A DNA stretch of 64,000 bases from Actinocatenispora comari (GCF_017312725.1 NZ_BOPO01000075.1:1-64000); one strand, 5' to 3'. Positions 33,001-33,134 are shown, numbered from the stretch's first letter. The notes: generated by a model from the sequence alone, not told the origin. Program-made: numbers and translations.

Positions 33001-33134
33001 GCCGGGGGATCGGGGCGGCCGCGATCGACGCCGCCGTCGCCCGGCTCCGGGAGGTTCAGGAGAACGGCATGATCGTGTTCGCGGAGCGGGACGAAACCGG
33101 GGAGAGCGTCGAGACCGCGAGGTTGGGCCGATGA
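3..33134 (+). CDS. Giant multidomain polymorphic-toxin-like protein (5' end outside window; possibly two genes in one open frame)
   Basis: One frame stays open for over 11,000 codons and is entered from the left edge, so the true start is not visible. Residue numbers here count the codon at base 3 as 1. Domain order: hydrophobic-hairpin modules with repeat linkers (1-1500), degenerate papain-like fold (about 1530-1630), HExxH module 1 (H2114), more hairpin modules (2600-3610), HExxH module 2 (H3840), papain-like domain (C4597/H4727/D4742), HExxH peptidase (H5050), beta repeats, two clan-CD-like/PP2C-like units (6390-8470), helical region, NUDIX, kinase fold, ADP-ribosyltransferase, coiled coil, kinase fold (to 11043). 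This resembles giant actinobacterial toxin proteins rich in peptidase and deamidase folds. No signal peptide or secretion gene is visible. The coding signal leaves this frame at 15277-15525, so the product may really be two proteins. The stop overlaps the next start (ATGA). Toxin function is inferred from domain content only. Confidence 0.75.
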   Translation: MRPQDADPAHRRASTLSALAETAGRGELPAEVRDAARQRFAEVAAEGAVDRGELPAAARRLLADGADRGATVEEISLAAEGLTANEAAFFGTVRELLPDLVGPDRHELAAGLRLNADGSLEVTRHRGRTTRVELFDRANRELPADDAGRRVAVTRVLAEAVAEARQRPPRLFSRVVHPDRRHDHILWNEPSKGWLPRTVQRLKFTTPHDAVRLAELRALGRLHETADAATRDRIEEALRDRALTEGTDGADPRREWVADRVSDETWRLLAEVNDGHDLPPQYEVVRVLGEGIDGLRIAPRTERDPSLPHLADVRGPHDLLPQRAVNSLFSVRPEQHGMSRLLASIDPGIEVRVEIGHVESDALFHGELVRFDSAERDVPEALADARQVSPGYFKLTVREDWPGGISAEHIRRELNRQLADMLATERTPSRLPSVRKMLATEIAGPLAKVSVMTGALLSGYLPLAQGTGSFTAGLLGLFVSGPVLVHYLRHTIDNVQTMLREQRTGWSDQDPRTHLHRDLAALRDVADPRLAARGMRAELPAGTESGRPELAGARPDGEAPQRPAAEARPDGETRPDGEARPDGETRPDGEARPDGEARPDGEARPDGEARPDGEARPDGAAHRPDPGTDVARRPDGELLTPQERERLVEAGRTAAVTALDEHRVEHVRAHADRDGTLVLRRDPVRSDEPRPADGWVDANTVRPHDPASAEGGSRPDTAAHPDGAAGPDGAAHPDTAARPDGATHQDGWRHRLVSRVSPRVKVRFEVAGPGDPATRRIGTNEHVVFVPRELPAGKTMEDVMRDRLAEVMSSERQLVQKFQTLRTKLTVNSLWGGITGGALAALLVHANAPQLGFSLLAAEFAGRWVGTTVKHWSERMFEAADMSAGAREGELSRAVSPEETSNGATELREYIEKLAWKAGLDEDAIRVHTGAASEASLRGRPGTDVVQEASDAFRRNLEELPAGVKLSGPQVHPEHRDIVKYTLSTTRLRNRIPGLRGFVRAERHIDVYIVPEDYPGTAAARVLGMSDDAMVVGASQQATLSEIQHSFSEARDVAARALAHNNPRDLRSYVSRNLIGRATGAGTKWAASALEGFTENSAIAVRIAAVDAFPGVLAEYHANLHRHWNDFSRGPESGLVTDAEQLKKLNTPIGLSMSRQWAMNRLMSKHDAARELLRPLLDHPEVGDEARRLWTELEAPDPIDTVHDVYRSLLDRNATLPDDPNTTVHDRLGIRLFKQTGPHMFRIEARPDAVSVLPRQEFTMETVPTRFDHDPAAGDPADRPAVDMRVSDGKLVAFVDVTRDPAEITQAIWSGVATHLTAIYGMSPHVAGTTDYLRQQLINSLPTVVGQGVGALYNGLHPVEVTKHLASGGTAKVMQAPGFDAKSISNYSLWVVGGPLQGVADAYGGHYHDFGAELKKGRAKAYVSWLTGAASRDLVGNMAQSTTSLYEWDGRIDRVVSEVLGLRGDLGLGAGDWAVPGRPTEPIRLTWSGDADSHQPESASTAAPEVGHGSARDPDVPRDPALPELDETALPSSFSPTGITALDRGVALLTGGGIGGDQVGGIPGAIEHATGGRYETVPHPAQSDMFGDAVRRLGHGATAIVATEHPDGGTAHWVVGNHDGTMQAVQVRPPESPGLEPAPDASAGGTELGEVRNGAEIGPDGRLVRDPLRSLLAEYEGTHGPATRVRAVFVDPVGHAWHSTDPLPSTVAHPDPAAPHGAAPHGAAPHGAAPDGASPQGADPHGGGPRAADDPVGALHLGDESGIPLGPRRADLDGQWADLRALTGRPRTDVVGSAYGDIREQDGYLLLNRDRVDAHGVVHRADPVQVLPVFADLPGDLRATTVPSALRHLGEPVDVIVLSNRLDRLGIGEAFHQQAGALLAGRDAGLLDRLGRLVGGTRSDVLAIGSDGHGRLSDTDAGNLQRRWFLAERAGAVDDPLRAEAANRLRDLDATLGLRPEDAESAARWHAVERHFRARPQRVAPDELDPTGPRHRGAGGDGRIHDPELPGTALVKDPANPELTDADLLASDDQLRRGDFGALVDGFGRDEHGAWFEPAVADPTQPRLDRQYFDYRIGRVEGDNLAELDPRSGTADDPHLVTIDPHTPARVLGSIRIHEFSHAVDELRAQARAEAQGVGRDELAAARRRDHAVDQECLVARSREWNHVSRRWAEARDSEQRDVWERTLRGMAEALRRGGIEPPEFPWRGGRFFAADVRPEPLRHRTDIVVSTDSTRTPDGLPLDATRIAEVTAGYQPDLHGARSPFGAIEARADVAVFTPRGGDAEPIRLRPVPARLPEGVDAILGRDPVPGADGDTFHVFVAEGVHELVAGTALHRFAADLAEAGAGTGDRLRETFRMPEQHALTADAVHATDPRRVHLGAADHRDVVQPLRYLAGQVVRGGEVGDAARTELRTVLERAGLMEWQPGGDAKWARVGEHLRGDVLDAVRAERGLDAAPPADRLRGTIHTHVAGFDAEQVVVTPRAEHVYELTFDKAFQRTEGPRHPWVVEFGADERARVPVEDGQPRPFEPGDRIAEGVVVKHADGALLIARADRTYRVLFDPAAPDHAAVTRAVDDLLRETRTLERDHPGGYVSWRTNAKRAVFGAALKLGLFEAAMGGAGHPLDGYSASMIEGATANTGAYGVRQHTRLVRQVEAKRAGEAWDIERRAYIRVDELTTRTAEVQGRARALTEETAAERWAELDRKAAEKAAEAAEGESGKPAEGESGKPAEGESGKPAGEITVEHRREVRQAVTDAVDALARHHREAQEEQSAERSEERAEEPAFDGYDRLDLRPKDVKVGGIRYGEFRYRMEGPLGDERPTWSERWHGALRLAPSMLRADVHVRVGELTGSDRTLEVQPISGRGGHYRMTVSPKFHELGERERQEELGKAFAAIADAERGSRVRELNSLGDWLRGMVRQPLRQGQRVGTTGAVEDAIISTSDATGARRTSMVEHAHFREAASLERFLYSWTDSAYQVLLNRSSEKAALRASQEHFEDHYEFENKLDKNVQKSSAAEVDRAFSALADAAHEQRRQLAEDLGDASLSTERVEFDAFVDARPGDGSIRGYRGLEETLRSQEAFGADAVKRTTFKVPVREEKAEEARPDDGTRSPDEQTAAPEHRPDNQARPDAEARPEVEARPDAEARTETRPETEARPEAEVRPDAEARNEAAAREGDAEGRPDPEGRQDGEAERPDGADADASAGPKTREVTGFRIKTERGSVRIYLEHGRDGETEPRWARVGHGKVRITVPTHAGPDGTRTIDPEEAGRIAVRVAEKAINWQQTGRPRLWVRFTQRMSGYGAYTVVGGAVAALTGHIDSAWLTLAGLAVQAPVAVGDWALARVRQAHRVNNQYGGTDPSHVTAELLREHQTQARTELERFTETVLDSYRSIAEHENAEDLDRDRLTAVQTRLGEMLGDEHSTLGRRLVSDITERGLPGPTRAERLGGSTFRVKFPEDGDPLRRGPVSRFDALHARVTVVPAATLDGAAARGARFFYDETHLHVQVSDDPSVPYETKLRAAQDVLREFAYDLRHRPDPASFREHLKDAVLPSAVGVTAQVITAASHGALSSRLLHGTLGQVAMWPVRAYGADFATREAITDAIAFGQLGGRLVGRPSAEHIFASARVADSFLDHYERLSELPAEIERRWSELEARSGRVGDARDRIPLDRSGDPAGRPETGPASPDGAARQRPRLTFRPARHDDAWFDAYRDRTRPAGAFDSALPEPVRAHDPELPGTALLKHPDNPRLTEAALAGEDTRPIAADLAALVRDDGTAAGWEGNRAWFDPADPRLDRQHFEYRTGTVVGRDLAEIDVRAGTADEPHLVTIDEHTPLDVVASVRIHELSHAIDKLTAQARGESQGVGRDILADPRRAEDRLSGECLVARVREWPHFARKWAEATEPGPRERWETTLRGIAAALRRGGIEPPEFPWAADGAQRSGGLRFHGADGSYELRFGVDRGLADPGPAHAALPADVADRVSELTDLDAAARVAAHDPASIERDLADLQQTVRSRWEQLADPDRQAVVERAPELVGNLDGIPVADRTAANEVAIDRLHRQAWQARDDLRRHLWPHRYRRAEQLLEHPRYRAIDRLVRTLDEFRAPEQRLVRDANGVTRVVEQRPRFAAFEGTVDGIDRAVRIRGDLTGADAVGVLAGPIDRRAETDRWAENLFDAADRPGTAIVTSSAGHGGERSGAPTREAVAELRSLLLALRREAGGAETTLFVPAGEHAAPRHLDGSGADRVVLLGDAEHASIRGALDEGTPALRQAVEAVTGPDAERPRPAEPVARAGEPADPAAAEPSPTPVPVERERLVAEHERGAAPTDLARFAHEQGAEHHRLATLYAQPEIHARLADRYERLTDAALDGPAGAAEARRLHEQIRGLESRLPDAPAEPGPRWRAAGSEPVGYHGTHDPQHAMSIDPGRAERVRQLARQEAGELLPEAQRELDAARDRHAEAVRSLDIWRDTGRGRPSSADLAEVDRSLAREVDERLREVAVARERVQVLTDWTRPWPVRTTTDLRYTPRAYAEMNRPDGATVEQFRNGVTDLTKRGVDQQTMPPTRARQERLEAQLTREPGGEFARSDPRGWFRHVSDGRSNCVEVLRAAVQTLRGRPTVAPEDTVALVRGTLDASIPAARYATAVETLGAHASEPTGADPRYELGGIRNRVATAERTQALVDPYRQLGVTGDRAADAARGFDRIEQTLRQAADETGTSYATVGYVRVDGRGHVLLAYHDGTRTTYYDAETPYGRSRPFEVGEGAIERLDAQVFDANDRVRLIEDAPPSQLDHYRQRFGTGDAPVSHVDPSPELLAHEQPGPLRDAWATGLAERAEHGFATHRLAERAFADRAADPRLTEAERADLVDRAEHERQLAEYHRNRAESYRELIEAGDQPVLRDPSRPVEYHGAPSRHAVLDWLDARTTEGGHQPSHLDARPAEHDTRAGAEPELYSRGSHRANLDLLDHGGGVERSLETVTDLAARAGVPIDPSRLRIVDDRATAQRIDAEAAEATAVLGEPVRPAAAQTVLENGEPAVHLYPSAFADAETLVAVLAHEQAHVEQRLAGRVVDSSTVHELEAEAHRAEAVALERFRRYESGSVLGADGRGPAGPRWRPGVGEGPGRHGPGGIDAADRSDRAAGAGRRGGLPDAGRDGVGPHDPGTGSAGRGVGDGRDGADRLSRPAQFPTVREVAELFGISLADQGTLARLSREHAVVFDVRPPRQPGELPEIVDARAVDGSRLPADRWAILEIDLPGTELPGLRWDVDPWLVDRVDDAPGTADPVLRVSPRYDPRIVDRSDPVDVDVRIPVPGADGVQHDAGVPYGEQAILLDFSRRYGVTVDVRPLDGPALDQVRHGAVPGPLGEARWVATHEDVDRLRAPRRSEGLAVHYEPRRRFGDWPIDVAGRAADRARDFVRFDPDRGVEPPRHDRSTWRTRRGLFEYEGREVYPLDDVGRRLVAPLDVVGLRRTDGTLLPDADFRRLTDELSDLGFQVRVDAWRHAIQPGADRFGYDDVPRRVELADGTDPEQGPVVRFDWRDLPRRIELPLGAGPAELINHEPLFPDVEQVRTGYGVSEREQVVLRMVAREFGVAIDVRPLDAAGDGPTRFPDAARYDRITSPEVEHDLRWLTEFGAADVDTARGRIEQLLARDPAEHAELQRRFRFPDRWRDDWEDVQDVRDAWNEWHEGLPQARQQMLDDLSRAGFRYDPTTGDVLRAHGDDLGRQPLPIADVRLVSGAADVPSRAMLEDLVARLGEEGIPVDLDVDTIRRGGDRYDVWPEGDRRLRFSWLHEPREVDRSVPVDDAGLPHEPVDVVTSERLGEYAADGRAHDDPLSRDEYVDAVRELRDEVETYFPDGSVWRIVEGPDGMVWVHTRDFGWQRFDVDPRPALGDHPAHTVVSRTAGEPGGTPHTVRPSELLDPGEHGGQYARSWVHEITDTLQRLAALERGDDQGVLRSLFRRGAQTTVDGRDDCAVAQVHERAVVDDRWRKAETDQEREHWAGEIAAIDQRLVEHGQQPPEHPWETDPPVPPEPPAPLTRDELLDLSYRDPSLKWIREWIAPAGSPGLFGPFSRVGSEHTGVARTRDLQTGDKVAMILRSAEVWGQKFDGHDDPKPEAYRGPLRDDREVGFEFYTDVLPMRPQNCIPGRVAWAHRDYMETWLPAEVLDRIEIIGLRDEGGKDTGILDIKVTRVTQRVSIPAEELRSLLWPERVAEPVDAEPEPVVAEPEPEPERPADPYPDPDTIAARHQVWLVDQRRLHDVAVRYDADIEVRRVDGRLHVVDVRHHDGAEWTPRQRRALRTAFAKDAIGRPMVLERAASARLDGEPTTGADLPPGETVLRFSAHHPPRVTDGAELDRAHPTDLRPKSAGADPAEPSGMDGVAPRHLAAEPDPDPWHGDPASEVASAPRTVRAALRSAADDVRTLLDDGRTEPSAELDAALRRLAKYVAATGERPADIDPALLADHLDRGLLDDPHRVVDVMRQTRLGHDRYVAFLSLRDTARQELIAGEPNETQVVAHGTEDGLVALPNPEFEAHLDAGGEPGDFTGPRSFLVRPELFAHGLAVLEHDGAIRLAGQELIHGHFCLGGQRAGFEAISWRIARVLDASVAGHTTSTADTHSGSHSIDRRSVGSSQVGDALLHGGRDAHGMIRVFTPRDPVGRPMEWELPAGFDRELFADGVTPPAVRAIHTTVPSFLPAHLLPEMAPHEYVGVFESRPAAVGGAVETHSIHFGVDGRWRLTPGSDAPEHTLVQVLARNGELVTAVEERLPDGDARYTPVAAAEYGADWLPRDAAVHPVSDGTHWRVPDDAELPRWRSPRERHNFAFARDHHAELETLYRRTIRHLGPSADRVRQNVEWIGPARADLRVAKALGADPSVLTDYAHRRAVVTDSFRDQFRSLYSLARQGNEAVGGLAALHRQLGRTGPDAELHRRLASAYGELGAEYKRLFGLHLRHRLAVEAVSRSDAELELRRRLDQEPGRLASERAAVARRALAAVESRIDASLRTLGELDRRVETTAHGGGEGSDGARADGVPTAAGRTRIEVRDELVTEFPVQATEPTGRPGSGLAVRVDNPTHQANSASAGERLSVVARSRGADANSTRVVRAFEGLDAAGHADPTETLLDRLAETNSSFRPSDDGHGAEVSALLVSDGRFGLVAAGGDAYLLRDGVLHQLAGAALEPAGDRWIDGSSSAPRIAHGTVRPGDRFVLAAGLDRVAPERIEQVLTEAADPQQAARQLAELGGADDVAVTVTHVPPAGTDAGGLRDAVTVLRDQVYSRTAELPPGVEADVLPAQTVGVVRARLVTEHLAMFGDGSTTRLSERHPVLADFAEHRGDLHEALADAGAAGPHRDLARLYRELADTATETSRTDGVAGEDRSGFAWDVRTRAVAGPDAVDRLHVLHNRIAEAESRWAHADESGAEPDVRAGDDSAASQPRHAADPARTDSLPTAEDRRLRDPWHGDPAREVAPPPRHLSERLDDAMEEFWRRQDALDRFGIFDSGTPHDQRAYERALDRVVRLAEQTGERPYGLPEVARRVSFRIVEDPVQAVQAMRRALTGSPQAPVFMTRDDAAYPRQLPEPEAGRLTVTMHGSSHGLVSIGRSVLRPELFAHGLAVLAAEGLLEWRPGDTVDLTSCHGSRFGADSAASRVSRVLRTPVLGRTHLTWDVGSHTVARTALRDALVAGHRPFPEVRLFTPELPTGRTVETEVPAGLEPVRDENGELPQALQGIRSTGPGFLPESLVPSMAPHRYVGMFEVHHPLGGPERRYEVAIDRYGDWRRTEVRPEGGLQQLLGLDGRPVTVYSDGAGRYTPVGSARYGLDWLPRDSAVTAESAGAAWRTPAGLGEGGGHTNFRFVRDHRVEVETIWHRSLRHLDPVLERVGTAVDWLGHSSAEMAVAHTVPSLVGADRSDFRTSAGRDEFEQRVDASAWALSSQHEALQSLIRTGTAAVRGLHTLHEVAARTDTGSDVHARLAAEYARATRTFERLSAAATRLEEAADRLAGARAAQEYLERTGTRVGDHDVAPPMPVDEARALERQRVAAEERRFAEIAWEIDTLQRDLARHEVAVDLASHAADGEQAAAPADTAPAVPGRDRILIDPKLTTEVPGDPQAAVGPLATGLHTQVGASATMRNAAVVGERGIMVAHSVGGRRTGADLAARLFDRPAEPSGEPLTGLAERVADVNYLLGTSRAGVRLAALHVDGTRFAVIGSGADTYLLRDGELHRLTQTEALAVDDPYSYPAPRITLTENDGFAGRVVRPQAAHGAVRPGDRFVVGTGLDRLEPGEITRILTETPDPQEAAARLAEAATGGDESRSEVATVAVAGVPTAGESLGGLDLPITQLSRQVYTPVGDLPAEVTMSVLGSDTARVIRGDLVAQLTRPGQPIDRIAHAGRLAEFAEQQAELHAELFASGAGERHDALADTYRQLATAATEAAELRVGFGLLTADRVRGLHEQLSMLEGDGATAVRAAAHGEYPADLGAADRLPSGAADDAPHRTGGPAPDEVDRPRPLSSEDPAARLETGGTESVDGVPREIVEKELEYERARADEQRAFGEYLGASEASARADTMGHRSAVRFSEKAEKDVARIRAAGDPDVEHTTARTDAARAEHEAARDRRARWAQDVAEEWRATAATTADETLAARHRQIAEAWTARQELLDQWHAARLGEVTADATVTAADRTLQRMARFDRAEETGTDMVGIRGRATGAAFDHRLRAELLAARYERLDGWLGGDPLHTDPAGGEIAERIVDTLGAVLDAEQAVRSDAATAEPGEGYDEASATAAARETYARLRERLATTAATIDGPALLPRALDALAAHLDETRFDDLWQSNRPPRAWYAWGAPPRHLDAIRTATDRIVHSDEVLLDHVHTVLTLAGLRPEAAPARTPGEVLADLVDGHEAFRHQLAALPADPGRLADGLRGVLERLESDAQQQSSWGERRRFGKARSVVAEWHDALSERLERRSAVDRLTAVEAERTAALWREFDRSVAHLAAREHWGAGRSDEAISRIVADVADRYAGYEAATGAHLEGADRAAERQLADETVTAIVDELGRLGTPQARAVAELVARLRPDADSSFDPAHDTGRDPQAESEGRLAGHALDIERVGRQLDTAADGGPRVELITPAADGGPRVEPITPGGDGGPRVEPIALGGEGVVTFTDIDGGHRSVAAGRDAAGIRADLDVREVPGTDWEIRPQHGGGLWQPAGRDARGVFWVHTRDHGTIGFRESTDTPLVPGRAGQTHTDRREVLEWVDGKPVFHTRIGPRVLTADVARVRIHEITDTVDRLTARARGEEQGTVRRFLGRRTPRLAGGTGQPEPEHGNDCVMARANERLLLLDRLRATDPVLRGQAYRDLLDVDGYLRRHGVEPVPPTPPPPPELVSRPGGWDVRAEAPWGVARPAGHNLPAGWTVSHEAPGTAPVAERVDPPFAGHSLGEATPAPADRLPVDSVPADRLPVDSVPAEGPPAEPSEFRVLTETGDDGSGSLGAGQFGRYGAAGALVRHDGRFLLVQRGEGLTTNTGKWQLPGGAMDSRETAPQGVAREMREEVGISDDDLAGLRLVGSHVRSGTRGWAYTTMAVDAAHSFEPRITDRAEVGDARWVTRDELLAMADRDELHPSLAADLDRVLDLFDGGGSAPERPETMDDYVKVGGQGGSVDAAEYADGAGHRRYVKAPATELHARVEWLANRLYQAAGTRVAEVDLVDVRGQFEGKQVGLSSRMLDGDTALTRWLPQQDFAARLRRDFAVDAWLGNWDVIGTAYNNVLVTGGGEPVRLDTGGALLFRAQGTLKGDDFGTEVGELRSMLDPAMNDSAARAFEGLTAQEIRDGVARIRDITPERIDALVDRAQLPAAEAQELRFVLRARREFLIDRYLGDGAAVHGEPATSAESRYESFDSDARRAFDTQVASRLNADHPVEHIHEVLRHALAAGPLTGRELTVTDAAALVDVAQVRLFGFGNTHSFENRIADWLGTSEGQTADRAWDGYDPRDVSAQPSPAAVRQLVTALHGIERYSSAVDHDAWSRQLYDGVMAAIRERAGAAAEYPVQPLDVVRMLDAARADGGVDDHHFEQELVRFLTTPEGSAHAAGHAALDAELVDPRPLPDSSARFPESTESADMDRVHAAQGGEWPTEAREAYRTYLDGNYERVNGWQRYRLPRYADQAPVCEAMDRGMRESTEHLLLRRGVTLAALGIDSPAELAGLLGRELADPGFMPTSAAERAGFQAEKIQLELEVPAGTRLAWLGRLSPRPEQAEVLLAAGTRIVGLRLEQRHFQGEVQYVLRARVTGQGETGEVHPDVAPRPEPTPIAPEPVPDGATVPAESPVPGAESSVAALGTGDHDRAAGWRDQAVAERQLADEERSAATWHRIRLADHQRRVASVEEDRAQILAEHRDVSNRLDRIDHDLRQWEREASVAADERDRSVSTAATRDDALRRLAGHEQRLAAHLEQLRRHAERPPDDWARYADDYHRSQAEVERTAMQAARAEVAELDRTLAEHRHDEQRLTRARQAVAELQGRSATDRQLLADLDARRAAVEQAYHAAAEDVVRTEREALSAESGAAAAEHRAQELVERAEEAEGEYPRRVEQHVELLRRDLSRLVEETDSLRRNTALSVGPEAEQAAERLGRSERRAELLTAAIEHYEVAATLQRAVPGADGATDTAVRRVRAELAAVPDRIAELTAAAEQADREAATRFESAETLRRSGLADPAQVTEVLHEASRAEERAAALRADADRLGRRAERLTALVESFADRWQRHEWAHDAAFGADQVRGWAGWHDFRARRFEQLAADLAAGGDGVPPRSPEVLAVAAARAELAGERIDRLEDLAAGMKSGINGTYRALHDDRVVGAFKPAEAEVFVKDGQVIRPGIPQVPGQLAAREVSASDFAELLGSALVPPTVPVEIRGMAGSIQRWVDDAHAHRPVEEYPRREQQEVAVIDYVLGNTDRNQFNFLTRGTSVVAIDHGLVLSESAQDQIMSPFVEAHLRTRLNAELLARLRQVDPAELRARLESRGIGAAAIDAAVARLREVQENGMIVFAERDETGESVETARLGR
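1306..1494 (+). other. Hydrophobic helical hairpin, first of several repeated modules in the giant protein
   Basis: Residues about 436-497 hold two hydrophobic stretches (around MTGALLSGYLPLAQG and GLLGLFVSGPVLV) after a beta-rich segment. The same layout recurs at about 2470-2630, 3990-4220, 7787-7950, 9883-10026 and 10624-10830. The repeated element could be a membrane-insertion or pore hairpin, or a buried structural hairpin; sequence alone does not decide. Confidence 0.5.
1660..1872 (+). repeat. RPDGEA hexapeptide repeat linker
   Basis: The giant frame encodes about ten near-identical RPDGEA/RPDGET units from an 18-bp tandem repeat. It reads as a disordered acidic linker between two folded modules. 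Similar linkers recur at 2140-2240 and 9370-9590. Confidence 0.85.
4600..4890 (+). other. Degenerate papain-like (glutamine-deamidase-type) domain
   Basis: Residues about 1533-1630 follow the layout of the papain fold toxin 1/glutamine deamidase family: a helix around TALDRGVALLTGG, a loop, then GDAVRRLGHGATAIVATEH and a strand with TAHWVVGNHDG. The Cys that normally starts the first helix is absent, while the His strand remains. It is probably a pseudo-enzyme. A second, Cys-containing copy lies at 13740-14340. Confidence 0.45.
5148..5232 (+). repeat. PHGAA pentapeptide repeat linker
   Basis: A 15-bp unit encoding PHGAA is repeated three times and then decays (PDGAS, PQGAD, PHGGG). It forms a low-complexity linker after the degenerate papain-like domain. 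Confidence 0.85.
5997..6620 (+). other. HExxH module, copy 1 (intact zinc motif)
   Basis: Residues about 1999-2206 begin with HDPELPGTAL and contain IHEFSHAVDEL, an HExxH motif at H2114, E2115 and H2118. An EC pair follows with E2152, 34 residues after the second His, making E2152 a candidate third ligand as in gluzincins. The copy ends with the conserved GGIEPPEFPW. Copy 2 at 11180-11790 matches along its length. Peptidase activity is inferred. Confidence 0.55.
8134..8206 (+). repeat. 24-bp tandem repeat encoding AEGESGKP (three copies)
   Basis: Three nearly perfect 24-bp units encode AEGESGKP in the giant frame. This is a charged linker between helical segments. Confidence 0.85.
9370..9590 (+). 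repeat. EARPDAEARPE-type acidic repeat linker
   Basis: The giant frame encodes a degenerate run of EARPDA/EARPE/ETRPE units related to the RPDGEA linker at 1660. It separates a helical module from the next beta plus hydrophobic-hairpin module. Confidence 0.8.
11180..11790 (+). other. HExxH module, copy 2 (intact zinc motif)
   Basis: This second copy of the module at 5997-6620 contains IHELSHAIDKL with H3840, E3841 and H3844. E3878 of the EC pair again lies exactly 34 residues after the second His. It ends with the same GGIEPPEFPW. Conservation of all three candidate ligands and their spacing argues for retained metal binding. Confidence 0.55.
13740..14340 (+). other. Papain-like domain with Cys/His/Asp (glutamine-deamidase-type)
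   Basis: Residues about 4580-4780 contain SNCVEVLRAAV with C4597 at a helix start, GHVLLAYHDG with H4727 on a strand, and YYDAE with D4742. Cys, then His, then Asp in this order fits the papain-fold toxin/glutamine deamidase families. It is followed by charged helices. The substrate is unknown. It could be a peptidase rather than a deamidase. Confidence 0.5.
14840..15270 (+). other. HExxH metallopeptidase-like domain
   Basis: Residues about 4947-5090 include LAHEQAHVEQRLAG, an HExxH motif at H5050, E5051 and H5054. An acidic HELEAEAHRAE segment follows 17-21 residues later, as in DUF4157-like domains. It is not closely similar to the four-copy module. Coding character in this frame fades just after this domain. 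Confidence 0.5.
15277..15525 (+). CDS. Small EF-Tu-domain-2-like protein, inside the giant frame in another reading frame
   Basis: This 82-residue product starts at GTG with GGAGG seven bases upstream (15265-15269). It reads as a single beta-barrel: VVRFSVLTVVDPP, ASGKVLAGTVREGSTLRI, PVRVVAVDFPTP and VTVGTVL follow the strand pattern of domain 2 of EF-Tu-like translation factors. No GTPase domain is present. Its third codon positions are almost all G or C, while the giant frame over the same bases has roughly 45% A/T at its third positions and encodes Gly/Arg-rich sequence. So this frame, not the giant one, is the one under coding selection here. The TGA stop overlaps a CTG at which the giant frame regains coding character. 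The role is unknown; a small accessory or immunity-like partner is one possibility. Confidence 0.7.
   Translation: MVRFSVLTVVDPPDRDGVLASGKVLAGTVREGSTLRIEATGQPVRVVAVDFPTPAATALGRTTLVLDRRDAASVTVGTVLTD
15540..19050 (+). other. Beta-repeat region of the giant protein with degenerate HExxH copy 3
   Basis: The segment holds several loosely repeated units ending in strands such as VVRFDWRDLPRRIE, LRFSWLHEPREVD and LRFSAHHPPRVTD. At about 17560-18050 lies copy 3 of the HExxH module. WVHEITDTLQRL keeps H5928 and E5929, but the second His is Asp (D5932) and the distal Glu is Asp (D5966). The 34-residue spacing is unchanged. This copy is probably non-catalytic. Confidence 0.5.
19160..22230 (+). other. 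Unit 1: clan-CD-like His/Cys domain, helices and PP2C-like domain
   Basis: VVAHGTEDG carries H6512 at a strand end, and HGHFCLGG carries C6578, the His-Gly ... Cys order of clan CD (caspase/C80/CHAT-type) peptidases. A charged helical stretch follows. At 21100-21745 there is a PP2C-like fold: GGDAYLLRDGVLHQL matches the GDSR..LLRDG strand pair, and RPGDRFVLAAGLDRV matches the family's GD..LL.SDGL strand with its Asp replaced. The phosphatase part therefore looks like a pseudo-enzyme. Confidence 0.45.
22350..25400 (+). other. Unit 2: duplicate of the clan-CD-like/PP2C-like unit
   Basis: Copy 2 repeats unit 1 in order, starting from the shared DPWHGDPA motif. TVTMHGSSHG has H7583 and VDLTSCHGSRFG has C7628, closer to the classic caspase-like pattern than copy 1. 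The PP2C-like part (24240-24975) has GSGADTYLLRDGELHRLT and RPGDRFVVGTGLDRL, again lacking the metal-binding Asp of the SDG motif. Confidence 0.45.
25560..27300 (+). other. Long charged helical region of the giant protein
   Basis: Residues about 8520-9100 are Ala/Glu/Arg-rich with heptad-like stretches and no motif I recognise. It links unit 2 to the C-terminal effector-like domains. Confidence 0.4.
27315..27436 (+). repeat. Three tandem copies encoding DGGPRVE(L/P)I(T/A)
   Basis: A unit of about 42 bp recurs three times in the giant frame, encoding DGGPRVELITPAA-like sequence. It is a short linker before degenerate HExxH copy 4. Confidence 0.8.
27430..28090 (+). other. HExxH module, copy 4 (degenerate)
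   Basis: IHEITDTVDRL keeps H9270 and E9271 but has D9274 in place of the second His. The distal residue is D9316 in a DC pair, 42 residues further on instead of 34. It shares VWVHTRD-like strands with copy 3. It is probably an inactive structural or binding copy. Confidence 0.5.
28299..28366 (+). repeat. 30-bp tandem repeat encoding PADRLPVDSV
   Basis: Two full units and a partial third encode PADRLPVDSV in the giant frame, immediately before the NUDIX domain. Confidence 0.8.
28440..28870 (+). other. NUDIX hydrolase domain within the giant protein
   Basis: Residues about 9480-9623 contain a complete NUDIX box, from GAMDSRE through REMREEVGI, fitting G-x5-E-x7-REUxEExGU. Flanking strands are GALVRHDGRFLLVQRG and VGDARWV. 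All catalytic Glu residues are present, so hydrolysis of a nucleoside-diphosphate-linked substrate is plausible. The substrate is unknown. Confidence 0.85.
28905..29610 (+). other. HipA/PI3K-like kinase-fold domain 1
   Basis: RRYVKAPATE supplies a candidate ATP-binding Lys. DAWLGNWD (D9739, N9744, D9746) followed by NNVLV and RLDTGG (D9767) gives the catalytic and metal-binding Asp/Asn set typical of HipA and PI3K/PI4K-like kinase folds. It follows the NUDIX domain directly. Confidence 0.5.
30340..30835 (+). other. ADP-ribosyltransferase (VIP2/C3-like) domain
   Basis: The three ART signatures appear in order: an Arg in LLLRRG (R10173/R10174), PGFMPTSA at the place of the STS motif, and EQAEVLLAAGT with E10244 at the catalytic Glu. 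Q10242 two residues earlier gives Q-x-E rather than E-x-E, which in C3-like exotoxins goes with Asn rather than Arg as acceptor. Target specificity is inference. Confidence 0.6.
30960..32450 (+). other. Long coiled-coil region
   Basis: About 500 residues are dominated by Ala, Glu, Arg and Leu in heptad-like order, for example AVAERQLADEERSAA and VERTAMQAARAEVAELDR. It separates the ART domain from the last kinase-like domain and may serve as a rod or oligomerisation segment. Confidence 0.6.
32455..33060 (+). other. PI3K/PI4K-like kinase-fold domain 2 (C-terminal)
   Basis: The final domain has GTYRALHDDRVVGAFKPA with a candidate ATP-binding Lys, DYVLGNTDRNQFNFL (D10928, N10933, D10935) and VVAIDHG (D10952). 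That is the D-x4-GNxDR ... IDHG arrangement of actinobacterial PI3/4-kinase-like proteins. A second kinase-fold copy lies at 28905-29610. Confidence 0.6.
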
